From: Anadara kagoshimensis
Lineage: Eukaryota > Mollusca > Bivalvia > Arcoida > Arcidae
Length of the DNA: 64,000 bases
Direction of reading: 5' to 3'
Assembly (NCBI GenBank): GCA_021292105.1
Contig: CM037868.1
Span: 30,619,578 to 30,683,577 of the forward strand
Shown: piece by piece, positions 1 through 11,631 of the stretch
How the letters are laid out: the number at the start of each line of letters is the position of its first letter
How positions within the stretch are numbered: the stretch's first letter is position 1
The notes under the pieces: generated by a model
Database searches by the model: none
The model's input: the letters and a program-made list of their open reading frames with translations, nothing else
Told to the model about the DNA's origin: nothing
Translations under genes and position numbers: made by a program

Positions 1-117
1 TAAAAACAATAATGATCAATTTTGCCATTTATACTTTATTTTGTACTATAAAACTATATATATTCATGATCAGTATCTTAAGATGCACAAGTCTGCATCA
101 GTAGATTTTCCCTGCGG

Positions 118-600
118 TATCAGGGAGGGATGGGGATGGGCGGGGCAGTGTGCTAACTTTTAAACGGTTGAGATCCCCACCCATAAACTATATATTTTCT
201 GGTTCTACATAAAAAGTTGAATAGAGTGATGCTAAAAAAATCCCATGGGGTCATTCCTGATGGAGGGTGGGGACGGGCGGGGCTTGGTTTTAACTTTTAA
301 ATGGTTGATATCCCACCCTGAAACTATATATTTTCCGGTTATGTTGTAAAAGTTGAATAGAGTTATACTGAAGAAATGCCAATGGCGTTTTCCAGAGGAG
401 GGCAGGGACAGGCGGGGCTGGGTACTAACTTTTGATCAGTTGAGATCCCCACCCCTAACATATATATTTTCTTATTCTTTATGAAAAGTTGAATAGATTG
501 ATACTAAAGTAAACCCATATGGACATTCCAAAAGGAGGGTGGAGACAGGTAGGTCTAGGTACTAACTCTGAGATCCCCACCCTCAAACTACAGTTTTCTT
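118..600. repeat. 137-bp tandem repeat, about four copies
   Basis: A GGAGGGTGGGGACGGGCGGG-type block recurs near 125, 262, 397 and 535, each time followed by CTAACTTTTAAA, GAGATCCCCACCC and an AAACTATATATTTTC stretch. GC skew makes it stand out from the AT-rich flank. 1-117 holds nothing else recognisable. Confidence 0.8.
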
Positions 601-1302
601 CATGGGCTGGTTGCTATCATTTTGTTTAAGAATTAAAACAATAAGCATGAATTTTCATTGTCAAGGATACTTAAGTAATCACTGATCCATGTCTAAAAGC
701 TCTCAAGCTAAATCTTTTTATAAGCAACACTATCCCTAGGGCATGATTTATTATTCAATTCAATAGAGTAGCTGCATTTAGTTATCAGTATGACATTATA
801 TGGGTAAATGCTTGGATTAATTTAAAATCAACACATCATTAGCTCATCAAAACAATGGTTTGTGATGTTGGGTATAGGTGATGTCAATCAACTTTGGCTA
901 TTGTTTGAATTTCAACCAATTGGATTCATGTACTACTTCCCTATATAAAATTAAATCTTAACATGAAAAGAATATTACAAGTTTAAAATTTCTCAACAGT
1001 TTTTCTATTGTCTGTAGAACTTATTTAAAGGTTTAAAAGTTTCAGCCGTTGCCATGGAAATGGAAAAAAGCAACAAAAGTACAATCCTAATATGTGTTTT
1101 GAATACGGGGTTTGATTTTTATTCGTTTGGGCGCCTTATTTGTAATGATGCATCCATCATTACATTAGTACTCGTTATTATTATCATTATTATCATTATC
1201 ATTATTACTATTATTGGCTATATTTGATGTTGTTCTCTGCCATTGCTGTAACATTATATAATTTTGTATGCTATAGCATGTACTTTATGCTGACGCAATA
1301 AA

Positions 1303-1372
<70 letters not shown>

Positions 1373-1522
1373 CAAATATGTCGATAAAGTTTATCCTTTG
1401 TGTGAGGTAAATTTATATATCAAAAAACTTAAAAATAAGCTTAAATGTTTTCTAAAACATAACTGAATTTATTATTTGTAAAACATGTGTCACCGTTGTG
1501 TACGGTTCTTCTTGTTACATAT

Positions 1523-1557
<35 letters not shown>

Positions 1558-1780
1558 CAGCTATATATTAATATTTCGGCCATTGAGCCTTTATCAAGAC
1601 ACCAATAACTTAGTGTTGCTATTATAACTAAAATTTCCCTAGGGAAAAATCAAATGTTAACCATTTTATTTTTCAAGATATTCTGAAATTTTATGGTTTA
1701 TTTTGAATATACCCCTTCAAGTTTATGTTTTCTAGTTTGGTCGAAAAATTGTATTTTTTCTAATTAAAGATTACCAAAAT
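601..1780. other. AT-rich stretch with microsatellites, no gene seen
   Basis: It contains an ATT/ATC-rich tract (1150-1215), (TA)n at 1304-1368 and (AT)n at about 1529-1553. No coding signal or known element is seen. Confidence 0.7.
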
Positions 1781-1789
1781 TAGCTAAGG

Positions 1790-1885
1790 CAAATCAAATT
1801 GTGAAACTGGGGCCAAGTGAAGTGAGGCCGGTTGTCTGGATAAGTAAGAACCTCCTGTCTAGTACCGGAACCCAATACAAAATAA
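1790..1885 (+). repeat. Interspersed repeat R3 fragment
   Basis: It has the family phrase GTGAGGCCGGTTGTCTGGAT, then AACCTCCTGTCTAG. The fuller form elsewhere reads AGTGAGACCGGGTGCTCCGG, then CACCTCCTGTCTAGCTA and ACCCGTCACGTG. More than fifteen pieces of this family lie in the window. Confidence 0.6.
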
Positions 1886-2403
1886 TTTAAAAAAAAAAAA
1901 AAAACCAAAACCCCCCAAAAACCAAATTAGAAAAAACCTTACCGTAACCAAGTTGCTCTGCCAAAAGTACCACAGGTAATAAAACAAAAATGATAGCACT
2001 AGATCTAGAGTAGATCCGAATATCCATTGCTATAAACACACATAGCCGCACTTTCGTATTCCTCACAAGATGAAGTCAAACACAAATGTGCTGGTCTTAT
2101 TTCAAATCACAATCACATAAGCAAAGTAGAATCTTTGAAAACTGAACTATTAGTTTTAATTTTTAATTCAGGGATAATTTCACACATTTTATTATAAACC
2201 TAATTATTTTAAAGCCACGGAGCACGCAAAGGCACTGATAGATTTTTAAAACCAGGCAGCACGCGAAGGCACGTGAAGTAATCATCATTTAGCTAACATT
2301 ATAACCACATTTCTGTTTGATGTATATCGGAATATTTCTTACAGGCACGCAAACGCAATATTAAAGATGACAAAAAAATTATGAAATTACATGTACGGTT
2401 CAG

Positions 2404-2622
2404 GGCTGGAAAAAGTTTATAACTGAGCTAACTAAAATGGAGCCAAAGCTCGGGTGCCATATGGTCAGGACATAGAGAGCTAGTGGTCGAAAAACTGCAC
2501 ACATATAAAACAGTTACTCAGAACTTGTCTAGATATATGTATAGTAAACGAGGGACGAGACGAGCAGCTTCTTCGGCACCGATCTGATAGCTTGCACAAA
2601 ACTTCAGACAGGCCTGTACTAT
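2404..2622. mobile_element. AACCTGTC-family MITE, degenerate
   Basis: The left end keeps ACTGAGCTAACT and the right end keeps AGACAGGCCTGTACTATG. The interior has GAGAGCTAGTGGTCGAAAA and ACGAGGGACGAGACGAGC, as in better copies. A further left-end fragment lies at about 2933-3060. Confidence 0.5.
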
Positions 2623-3184
2623 GTAAAACTTTGATGTTTTATGTATTTAGTTGAATAAAAAAAATCTGCATTTTTCTTTTAAATATCTATAAAAGTACTT
2701 ATAAATGAAACCATTAAACCGAATAACATAGCTACGTATTTATCGGTAATAATGATTTTAATATTCTTTCCATGTTTCTTAACTTATGATTATTATTTTA
2801 TAGTTTGTGACTTGCAGAGAAAATAATGTCCCTGAGATGTTTTAAAACTCAAATTTATTTGAAGCATATGATCAAATGTTCTAAAAACACGCTATTGTAA
2901 AGAAACAGATATACACCTAAAGTGCACTTAACTTGTAGAAAGTTAAACACTAAGCTATCGAATACATGAAGTGCCTAATCGGTAGTTCGTCTTGACCCCT
3001 CGTTGGTTAGGTTTAGTGCGATTTTTATGGAGATCTTCGGACACTACATGTAGCAATCCTGATCTCGGCCACTCAGAAGTGTTAAACTTACAAAAGTTGA
3101 ATTGTCTCCCTTCATGTTTTTTTTAATTAAACGGAGTATTAATTGTGCAAACTTAATGTCGTGTATTGGTTCATATGTGGGGTG

Positions 3185-3320
3185 AAGATGTATTAAACGT
3201 CCTAGTCAAGATTTTTTCCCACTTGTATCTAGGATGGTGAAGGAAAGCAGAATGTCTGGAGAAAGCCACCGACCTTCGGCAAGCATACTGACAAACTTTT
3301 TCACAGTAGGCGAAATTCGA
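3185..3320 (-). repeat. SINE-like repeat S2
   Basis: The family phrases are CACTTGTATC, GGTGGAGGAAACC, GAGAAAACCACCGACCTTCG, GCAAGC and ACTGACAAA. Other copies: 4545-4690, 33375-33640 (two decayed), 49690-49835. Tail pieces: 25440-25610 and 31735-31860. Confidence 0.6.
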
Positions 3321-3329
3321 GCCTAGTCG

Positions 3330-4145
3330 TTGAGAGGTACTGTGACTCTGAAAAGTGTTCGCTTCTAGCCGAGCCGTTGAGAGGCACTGTGGTTCCGGGT
3401 AGTTTTCGCTTCGAGCCGAGACGTTGATAGGAACTGTGGCTCTGGAAAGTGTTTGCTTTGAGCCGAAACGTTGAGAGGCACCGTGGCTCTGGAAAGTCTT
3501 CGCTTCGACCCGAGGCGTTGAGAGGCACTGTGGCTCCGGAAAGTGTTCGCTTCGAGCTGAGGCGTTAAGAGGCACTGTGGCTCTAGAAAGTTTCGCTTCG
3601 AACTGAGGCGTTTAGACGCACCGTGGCTCTGGAAAGTGTTCGCTTCGAGCTGAAGCGTTAAGAGGCACTGTGGCTCTAGAAAGTTTCGCTTCGAACTGAG
3701 GCGTTTAGACGCACCGTGGCTCTGGAAAGTGTTCGCTTCGAGCTAAAGCGTTAAGAGGCACTGTGGCTCTAGAAAGTTTCGCTTCGACCCGAGGCCTTGA
3801 TAGGAACTGTGGCTCTAGAAAATGTTCGCTTCGACCCGAGGCGTTGATAGGGACTGTGACTCTAGAAATTGTTCGCTTCGAGCCGAGGCTTGAGAGATAC
3901 TGTTACTCAGGAACGTGTTCGCTTTGAGCTGAAGCGATAAGAGGCACTGTGGCTCTGATAAGTGTTCGCTTCGAGCCGTGGCGTTGAGAGACACTGTGGC
4001 TCTGGGAATTGTTTGTTTTGACCTGAGGCGTTGGGAGGCACTGTGGCTCTGGCTGGAAAGTGTTCGCTTCGAGCTGAAACGTTAAGAGGCACTGTGGCTC
4101 TGGAAAATGTTCGCTTCGACCCGAGGCGTTAAGAGGCACTATAAA
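3330..4145. repeat. 47-bp tandem array, about 17 copies
   Basis: The unit reads as GGCTCTGGAAAGTGTTCGCT, then TCGAGCTGAGGCGTTGAGAG, then GCACTGT. It is contiguous with the S2 repeat at 3185-3320, and the unit resembles the S2 tail (ATGAGAGGCAATGTAAGAC at 25560). Long open frames across it are repeat artefacts. Confidence 0.85.
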
Positions 4146-4544
4146 AGTTAAGTTCGCGCTTTAGAATATTAGGCAACTGAAGATTCTGGTTCATATATAA
4201 TTTTTTATGTTGCTGTTTATATAAATGTACGAATATAACATGTCATGTGAAGATAAAAATGAAAAAGTATACATTTTTGGATTCCAGTCCGTTGTATATA
4301 ATATTATTTCATATCAATAACCATTCGGTCTTGGCGAGACGAAACTGAGGTACTCGCACCTCCGATCCGTGTACTAGTATTCCAGCTACTATTTCACATC
4401 GACGACGTGCGTATATTGATAATCATATCCATTCTTTTCTTATGTAGTATGTTTCGAGGTTCTCCAGACGGGCAGACGAATGGACATCGACGAAAACCCA
4501 GTCATTTGTACCTACGGGGGAATGGGGTGGGCAAATTATTTTTT

Positions 4545-4690
4545 GCGCCCCAGTCAAGATTACATATATATTGATTGAGGTGGTCAATTTAGCCATGGTG
4601 GAGGAAACAGGAGTGTCCGGATAAACCACCTATTTTTGGCTAGCGAACTGACAAATTTTCTCACACAGGATGTTCTCAAGCGGTATTCCA
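4545..4690 (-). repeat. SINE-like repeat S2 copy
   Basis: It contains GGTGGAGGAAACAGGAGTGT, then CCGGATAAACCACC, then GCGAACTGACAAATTTTCTC. Confidence 0.6.
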
Positions 4691-4703
4691 ATCTAAGAGA
4701 TGG

Positions 4704-5010
4704 GTTGAGTAATGGTGCTTAACATCCAAGTCAAAAATATTTCACTTTATATCAAGACATCGCAAGCTTTAAGCGAAAGTGTAGAGATTTTGCCTGCACA
4801 TATATTGCGTTGCGTTGATGGCATTATATATACATCTGGGTTCTTTATTGTGCCACGCCTACCGTAATACGGAACCTGTTTATTTTAAGTTCCCATCCGA
4901 AAGAACCGTGACTTTCATTTCGTAATGCCGAATGTTTGGCCAAAGAACAGTCACTGTCCACATTCAAGTCTTGGGTCAGACCCGGTCGGAGTTCTAAGCG
5001 ATGAGGGGCA
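4704..5010 (-). mobile_element. tRNA-derived SINE (S1), minus strand
   Basis: It runs from the TTGAGTAATGGTGCTTAACA tail through ATCAAGACATCGC and GTGCCACGCCTACC to GGTCAGACCCGGTCGGAGTT, part of the tRNA-like head. It lies directly downstream of the gene A stop codon. Confidence 0.75.
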
Positions 5011-5086
5011 ATGTGATTCGTAAGTTTACGCTTTAGACTACGAGGCGGTATTGATAACATAAAGTAGATGTAATGATCGAACTACT

Positions 5087-5251
5087 TTATTTCACATCGA
5101 CAACATACGTCTTGACTGTATATAGAAAACCGTATCCATTTTTAGCTTTACAATGGTATGTTCCGGAGTTGTAATGCTCAGCGAAAATAATGACCAACTC
5201 ATAGACATTGCCACCTAGATACCTCTGTATAGAGTTGCCAGGGTTACCATG
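5087..5251 (-). CDS. Gene A exon 25: Ig domain, C-terminal half, and stop
   Basis: 165 nt including TAA at 5089-5087. It encodes the Ig F-strand motif NSGTYHCKA (second cysteine about residue 928, 48 residues after the first) and ends YVVDVK. No hydrophobic tail follows. An AATAAA hexamer spans the stop codon (5091-5086); another possible signal lies near 4880. Confidence 0.75.
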   Translation of the reverse strand, partial: HGNPGNSIQRYLGGNVYELVIIFAEHYNSGTYHCKAKNGYGFLYTVKTYVVDVK

Positions 5252-8200
5252 CTGAAATAAATCAATGACAACCAGAATCATCAAAATAAACATACTTATC
5301 CATGTCAAAATCACAATCCTAAAACAAAGTAAAAGTTATACACGTAAGCTTCGACCAGGGAAGTGAGATCGGGTGCTCCGGATAAACACCTTCTAGCTAC
5401 ACCAAATGTGCGTAATAAAGAAGAAAAGAGTACCACATGTGTGTCTGATAAAAATGTACAGTTAAATCTAGTAATAGCACGAATTTTGTAATTTTTAGAA
5501 ACCAAGAACATGTGATTAGTTTCAATAAAAAGTTGCATATCCGATTTTAAAAGCTTGTCGTTTAACCTCAGCATTTAAGTAATAAGATGGTTCTATATTG
5601 AAAACTTCGGCACATTTATGTCGGAGCAAACAAAAATACATGTATATGGTAATCACTTTTGTTTGTTTAGTAACAGAAAGAAATCGTAAAAGCGTGTCTC
5701 AATGGACCCCCCCCCCAAAAAAAGCACATGAATAGGGATGATTGATGATGTTTTGCGTCGCAAATCAAGATTTTTTTTATTTATATCAAGACAGTCAGTT
5801 ATGGGATAGTGGAGGAAACCGAAATTTCCGAAGTATACTGAAATAAAAACAAAACTTTAAATTTATACTAGTAATGGACCTTGGCAATGAGAAACTTTAT
5901 GATCCATGCATAAATTATAAATATGTGCATGGAACCAACTGGTTACTAAGAGACTACAACATGTACAAGACACGTGATTATAAAACTCTTGGCTTGGAAT
6001 GACTGGATTTAATGAAAATATACTACGTAATACCAAAGAATTAGTTATGTTGTACTTCTTCATGTCTCATACAGTCATACCTATATTACATTCAATAGTT
6101 TGACTTGCAAGTCTATGTTCAAATTATAATCCTAAAAACCAAAGTAAAAGTTTAAAACTGGCAATTTTAACACGGAAAATTTTGTTCTAAACTCACTGGG
6201 AACTCCCACAAGACGTTGTCCACATAGCTTGGTACTGAACACTGTAACTTAATGCTGTCTCTTAGATGTTTGTAGATAGTACTGTCTGTTGTTGTAGGCA
6301 CTGAAACATATAGAAATCTTATACATTGAGTGATTTTTTTTATGAAACCCGAAAACAAAAAATTGGAATGTGAACTTTAGTGTTACAGAAAGGACTAATT
6401 TAAACTTGACTGGCATGGAATAAAATATAGTTTTATCTTTGTATAAAGTTTATATTAAAACATTATTACTATAATTGTTATAATTTTGCAGCACTAGACG
6501 CGACAGTCCTTTCGGAATACAACTCCACATTAGTAGTGCTCGGGCCAAAAGTGTGGAAACCCACATACCACAAAAAATACGGGTTAAAACTTTTATCACC
6601 TCCAAGTTTAATTGGAGATTTGTGATTAAGTCTTTAATTTGGCACACACGCTTTTAATAGGCGCCACTAGTACTACTAGTATATTGCATCAAGTTTAAAC
6701 TGGCCATTTCACCTTTAATTTGAATATAGTCAAACCCGTCTGTAAAGGTCACCGAAAGGCACTTATAACAGTGGCCTTTATGGGCAGGTGACCTTAATAT
6801 ACAGGTTCAAATAATATGACGAAAGAACAATTGGGATACAATTCTACTGACCTTTATAAGCCGGTGGCCATTATATAGAGGTGGCCTTTAAGGCAGGTTG
6901 GACTGTATTAGATTGGGCTATTAGACTGTTTGATTTAAGTAAGACAGCATGTTTCATTACCATAAACAACCGGTACCCAGCATTACTATCACCTATCCTT
7001 ATATATCAACTTTAATTTATATAACCCCTAAATTACAGAATTAACATGCCCGATTGAATATTCAAATTAAAGGTCAAACTTGACGCACTATACTGCAGCA
7101 TAAGCGGTAATATAAACACTTTCATACTTCTCCACCACAAATAACTGGACGCTCCTAGCATCGCAATTTAAACGTTATAATATACAAAATTTAATGTAGG
7201 ATATATTAGAATAAAGTGTAAATGTCTGCCAATGTTTAATGTTTTATCATGAGGACAGAATCCATTTAGGAAGAATAGTAAGGAATTCATGAACATGGCT
7301 CTAATTCACAATCACACCTTAACTGAATTTTTCAAAAAAATCCATAAAGTTTGTTTTGAGACATAATTATTTATAACATCACCTGTTGTGGTTGTTGTGG
7401 TTGTTGTGGTTGTTGTAGTTGTTGGTGTAGTAGCTGTACTCCTTGTTGTAACTGGATCTGTTGATGTTATTATCTTACTCGTAGTAGTGACAAATGAACC
7501 TGTATTTGGTATTTTATTGTTACATAATGGTGATGTACAACAATATTCTACAGAATGTTGTGTGATCGAGGGTAATCCATTGTACATGTGTTGTTGACAT
7601 ATCTAAATTATAACATAAAAAAGGTACCTGAATAGGGTGTGATGTAGTAATATCATGTTTATAAAAGAGATCCTATATGTTGTATTTTTTATATTATCCT
7701 TATTATTATTGAGTTGAGTAATGGTGTTTAACGTCCCAGTCAAGAATATTTCACTTATATCGAGACGTCGCCAGTTAATGCATTGGTGCAGGTGCGCGGA
7801 TAGAATTATACAGCAGGGTTCTTTATCGTGCCACGCCTACCGTGGCAAGGGATCTAACATTTTAAAGGAGACATATAGTGTTTTAAGTGCGTTATCTAAG
7901 CAACCCGTTTAGATTTTCGGGGCATTGTTACAACTCCTAATGAAGTCCGGACTTGACAATTTCGATGCCAAAGTCCGAACTTCAATAAGTTTTAGACTTT
8001 ATTAGGAGATGCTCAGGGCATATTAATTAACCTTAACATACAAGTTAGATAATATATGGCAAAGACGTACATTGCTAGTCAAACTAGTACAAAGAGTGGA
8101 CATAAATCCAGATCCACCGGCGTCCAATGAACTTTGTGATTGCTGTTTTCGTAAGTGTAATTAGTCATTGTGCTAGACAAGAGGCTGAGAAGATTGAGGG

Positions 8201-9580
8201 TTGTACAGGTTTCTTTTCACAAGCATACCAAGTCACATATTCTTAAGCACATTTTCAGAATCTTTTATTTTTTTCTCAGCATATAATTTTTGTACTCACA
8301 GATCTTTTCCTGCAGCCACTGTAATAAGTATGTTTGTGATGGATGTCACTTCGCACTTGCAGAAAACATTCCTGTTTAAAAATAAATGTCAACAAATTAG
8401 TGAAAAGGTCAGTCTATTTACAGACAGATATAGGACACATACAGCCTGTGGTTGCCACCAGCTTCTTTCACTGTTCAGAAAACAACATTTCAGACTTTTG
8501 AAACCTTATTTTATCCTCTATATTACTGCTTAAAATACAGCGGTAGAGGCGTCAAAGTGTTTGTTAATCTTTTCTTCAACAAATATAAATACGGAAGTCA
8601 AAGGAATCCACTTGGTGTAATCATAAAAAACAGACATATCAGTCCATGTTCAAATTTATGCAATAGTAGAAAAAACAGTAAATTATGCGGCAAACTAAAC
8701 TACAGGTGTTCCATTTGTGTGATTGTGTGATATACAGTCGAAACTCGTTATCTCGAACTTTTCGAGAGGAAGAAAAATACTTCGACTTATCCGAAGTTCG
8801 ACAGAAGTTGGTATTTCGTTAATTCGAAACAAAGAGAAGTAACCCAAGTTTTGTAGTACACGTGATAGATAATGAGGGATCGTAAATTTTCCAGTGTTTC
8901 ATTTAAAGTTGTTTTGTTAACACATTAAGTAATTTTTTTTTTAAAAAATGAATCACTGGAAAATTCTTGATCGCACACGGTAACTTATACATGTTATAAT
9001 TGTAGAAGGCAGGAACACTCACATAAAACATTCATTGTATTTAACCGTGTTAACAGTAGAGTTATTTTATAATTTTAAAAAACCTGAACGAAATTTTTAA
9101 AAATTTATAATTTGAGTTTGTAGTTTTGAATTTTTCATTCAGAAAATTCGAAAAAAATTATAACATGACAATAGACTGCTAAAACTGTTACTACATGTTT
9201 ATTGCATAACACATTATGATGTACACAAAATATTTTTTACGAATTAAAAACTTATATAACTTTACAAATATGGAAAAAAGGAAAAAAATTAACCTTATTA
9301 CTAAACCTATTAACAACAAAACAGGTAAAAGGAGAAAAATACTTCATAGAACAGCCATTATGTACAGCTGAGTACTTGGTTTTCATTTTTCTATCTTAAT
9401 TGTTTTGAAAATATTGTTTAATATTGTTTACTTTTACAAAATAAAGGCACTTTTTAATTAAAAACAAACATACCAGTCAATGTCCAAAACCCGGCAAATA
9501 TTTCCACCAAAGAAGTGAGACCGGGTGCTGTAGAATTGTAAACACCTCCTGTCTAGCTAACTACATTCAACAGATGTAAA

Positions 9581-9615
<35 letters not shown>

Positions 9616-11573
9616 CCCTGTATCAACCTGACATATATTTTATTGGATGATAAGCATTATAGGAGAGGCAGGTAGTTTTTGCCTGCTAACTACATTCGAC
9701 AGATGTAAAATAATAATAATAACAATAATAATAATAACTATTATTATTATTCATGTACTGTACCTCGTCGTTTTCACATAGATGCATATTGTGGCATTGA
9801 TCGGGATGATCTATATTTGAACAGTCGAAACATACCGGTCCTATATCACCTAAAAAGATAAAACACAAATGCAATGTATACTAAAACTAGAATTGTCTAG
9901 AACCGCCCCAACATTGACCTCCTGACATTTGACTTATGCACATAAATTTGGTATGCGACACATTGTCTCATGTTGGTTTACATTTGTGCCAAGTTTTATC
10001 AAAGCCCATCGATAGACATGGGAGAAATGGAGCGGGCACGATATTGGAACGAAAAACTAGACGGACGGACAGACAGGGTGATTCCTATATACCCCCCCCC
10101 CCCCCTAAATTTCGTTTGCGGGGTGTAATTATTATTGATGAAACTTCTTGCCAATTTTGGAAGGCTGTTCAATGATAGAAATTTCCAAGAATTCCTAATA
10201 CTAAATGAAACAAATTGTTATCAGATAGAAAAAAAGTATAACCGGAAAAAATCAAACCGAAAACGCGGTAGCTACGGTGAAAATTACTGGTGTGGAATAA
10301 CGGTGTTTATGTCTTATGCAAAGTATTTCCTTAGCTAAATTAGGTAAAATACATTTTGGTATTTTGGGTATCTTTTCAACATCTTGAAAAAACTATTGGT
10401 TTCATAATTTCGGTGTAAGCACTACTAATGAGAATTTGCATTCCAAAATGGTCGTCTAGTGCTGTAAAATTAAAACTGCTGTAATATGTAATTAAGAATT
10501 TGTTTCTTAAATCGATTGAAAGCGGAGTACCAGGATAAAAATACCGTCTATCAACAAGCGACCTGACTTGTGTTCTCTACTAGACACTACCAGAGTAGGG
10601 TTAGAAACTACGTGATCTGAGGTGATGTGATCGGTAAATAATACTCGACCAACGAGACAGCTAACAGTGCATTCTATAACCAACGTGGTCTGAGACGGTG
10701 TGATCGGTAAGGAATACTCGGCCAACGAGACAGCTAGATCACAAAACCAATAACGTTAATGGAAAACTTGCAATAAAAATAGAAAACAAAAACCTATATT
10801 TGAACTGTTGACAAATACCAATTTGAGCTTTCAATAAGAAATGATAGTATTGTTTTTATATGTTTTTCAATATTTGTTCCATTTATCTCACAAAATATGC
10901 AATATTTTTGAGTTATGACAAAGTTAGAGCCATATTGTATAGGAGTTAGACATTTAATATACACCCTTTATTTTCAAATTGGTACATATTATATAATTAT
11001 TTATTTATAACTTTTGTAATGTTAAGTAGTTTTGTATCGTACCTACGAGAGGACATCCATGTGAATTACAAGCATCTCCATTCCCACAACATTGTTGACA
11101 TCTATCTTCACCGTGATACTCCTGATGGAAGGTATTACATATCTGTAAATATATAAAAAGTCAAATGAAAACGTTATTTGAAGAGCAGCCAATTTAATGT
11201 GACACACTATTGACAGAAAACAGTGTATAATAATCAGTAACTTAACATATAGTTTGCAACAGCAAATATCAAAAACTTGTATACATATGTTTCTTACCCG
11301 TGTTTGCATACAACCAAGGGAATGGATTCTTTGTTTTGAAGAATCGGTGTAAAACATTGCCATACATTGCTGCAAAACAGAACAGATATTCTATAAAATT
11401 ACAAGTAATGACATTTGCTCTGTAAATGTGGAACGGAACAGAGCATTATCTAATTATAAGACAAGAGCGTTCAATCACTGGTTTAATTGGAGTTATGTAT
11501 CTAGTCGGTAACTATGTACTCTGAAAATCATGATTATCAATTATTAGTGTGTGTAGACCGTTCGTCGAAATTG

Positions 11574-11631
<58 letters not shown>

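Noticed and set aside
7388-7597. Plus-strand poly-Val frame
   Set aside because: It is the antisense shadow of the Thr-rich coding run in gene A exon 23.
10507-10725. Minus-strand frame considered as a linker exon between LU5 and LU6
   Set aside because: It is built on an 85-bp direct repeat, is not Thr-rich and is not needed: exons 20 and 21 join in phase.
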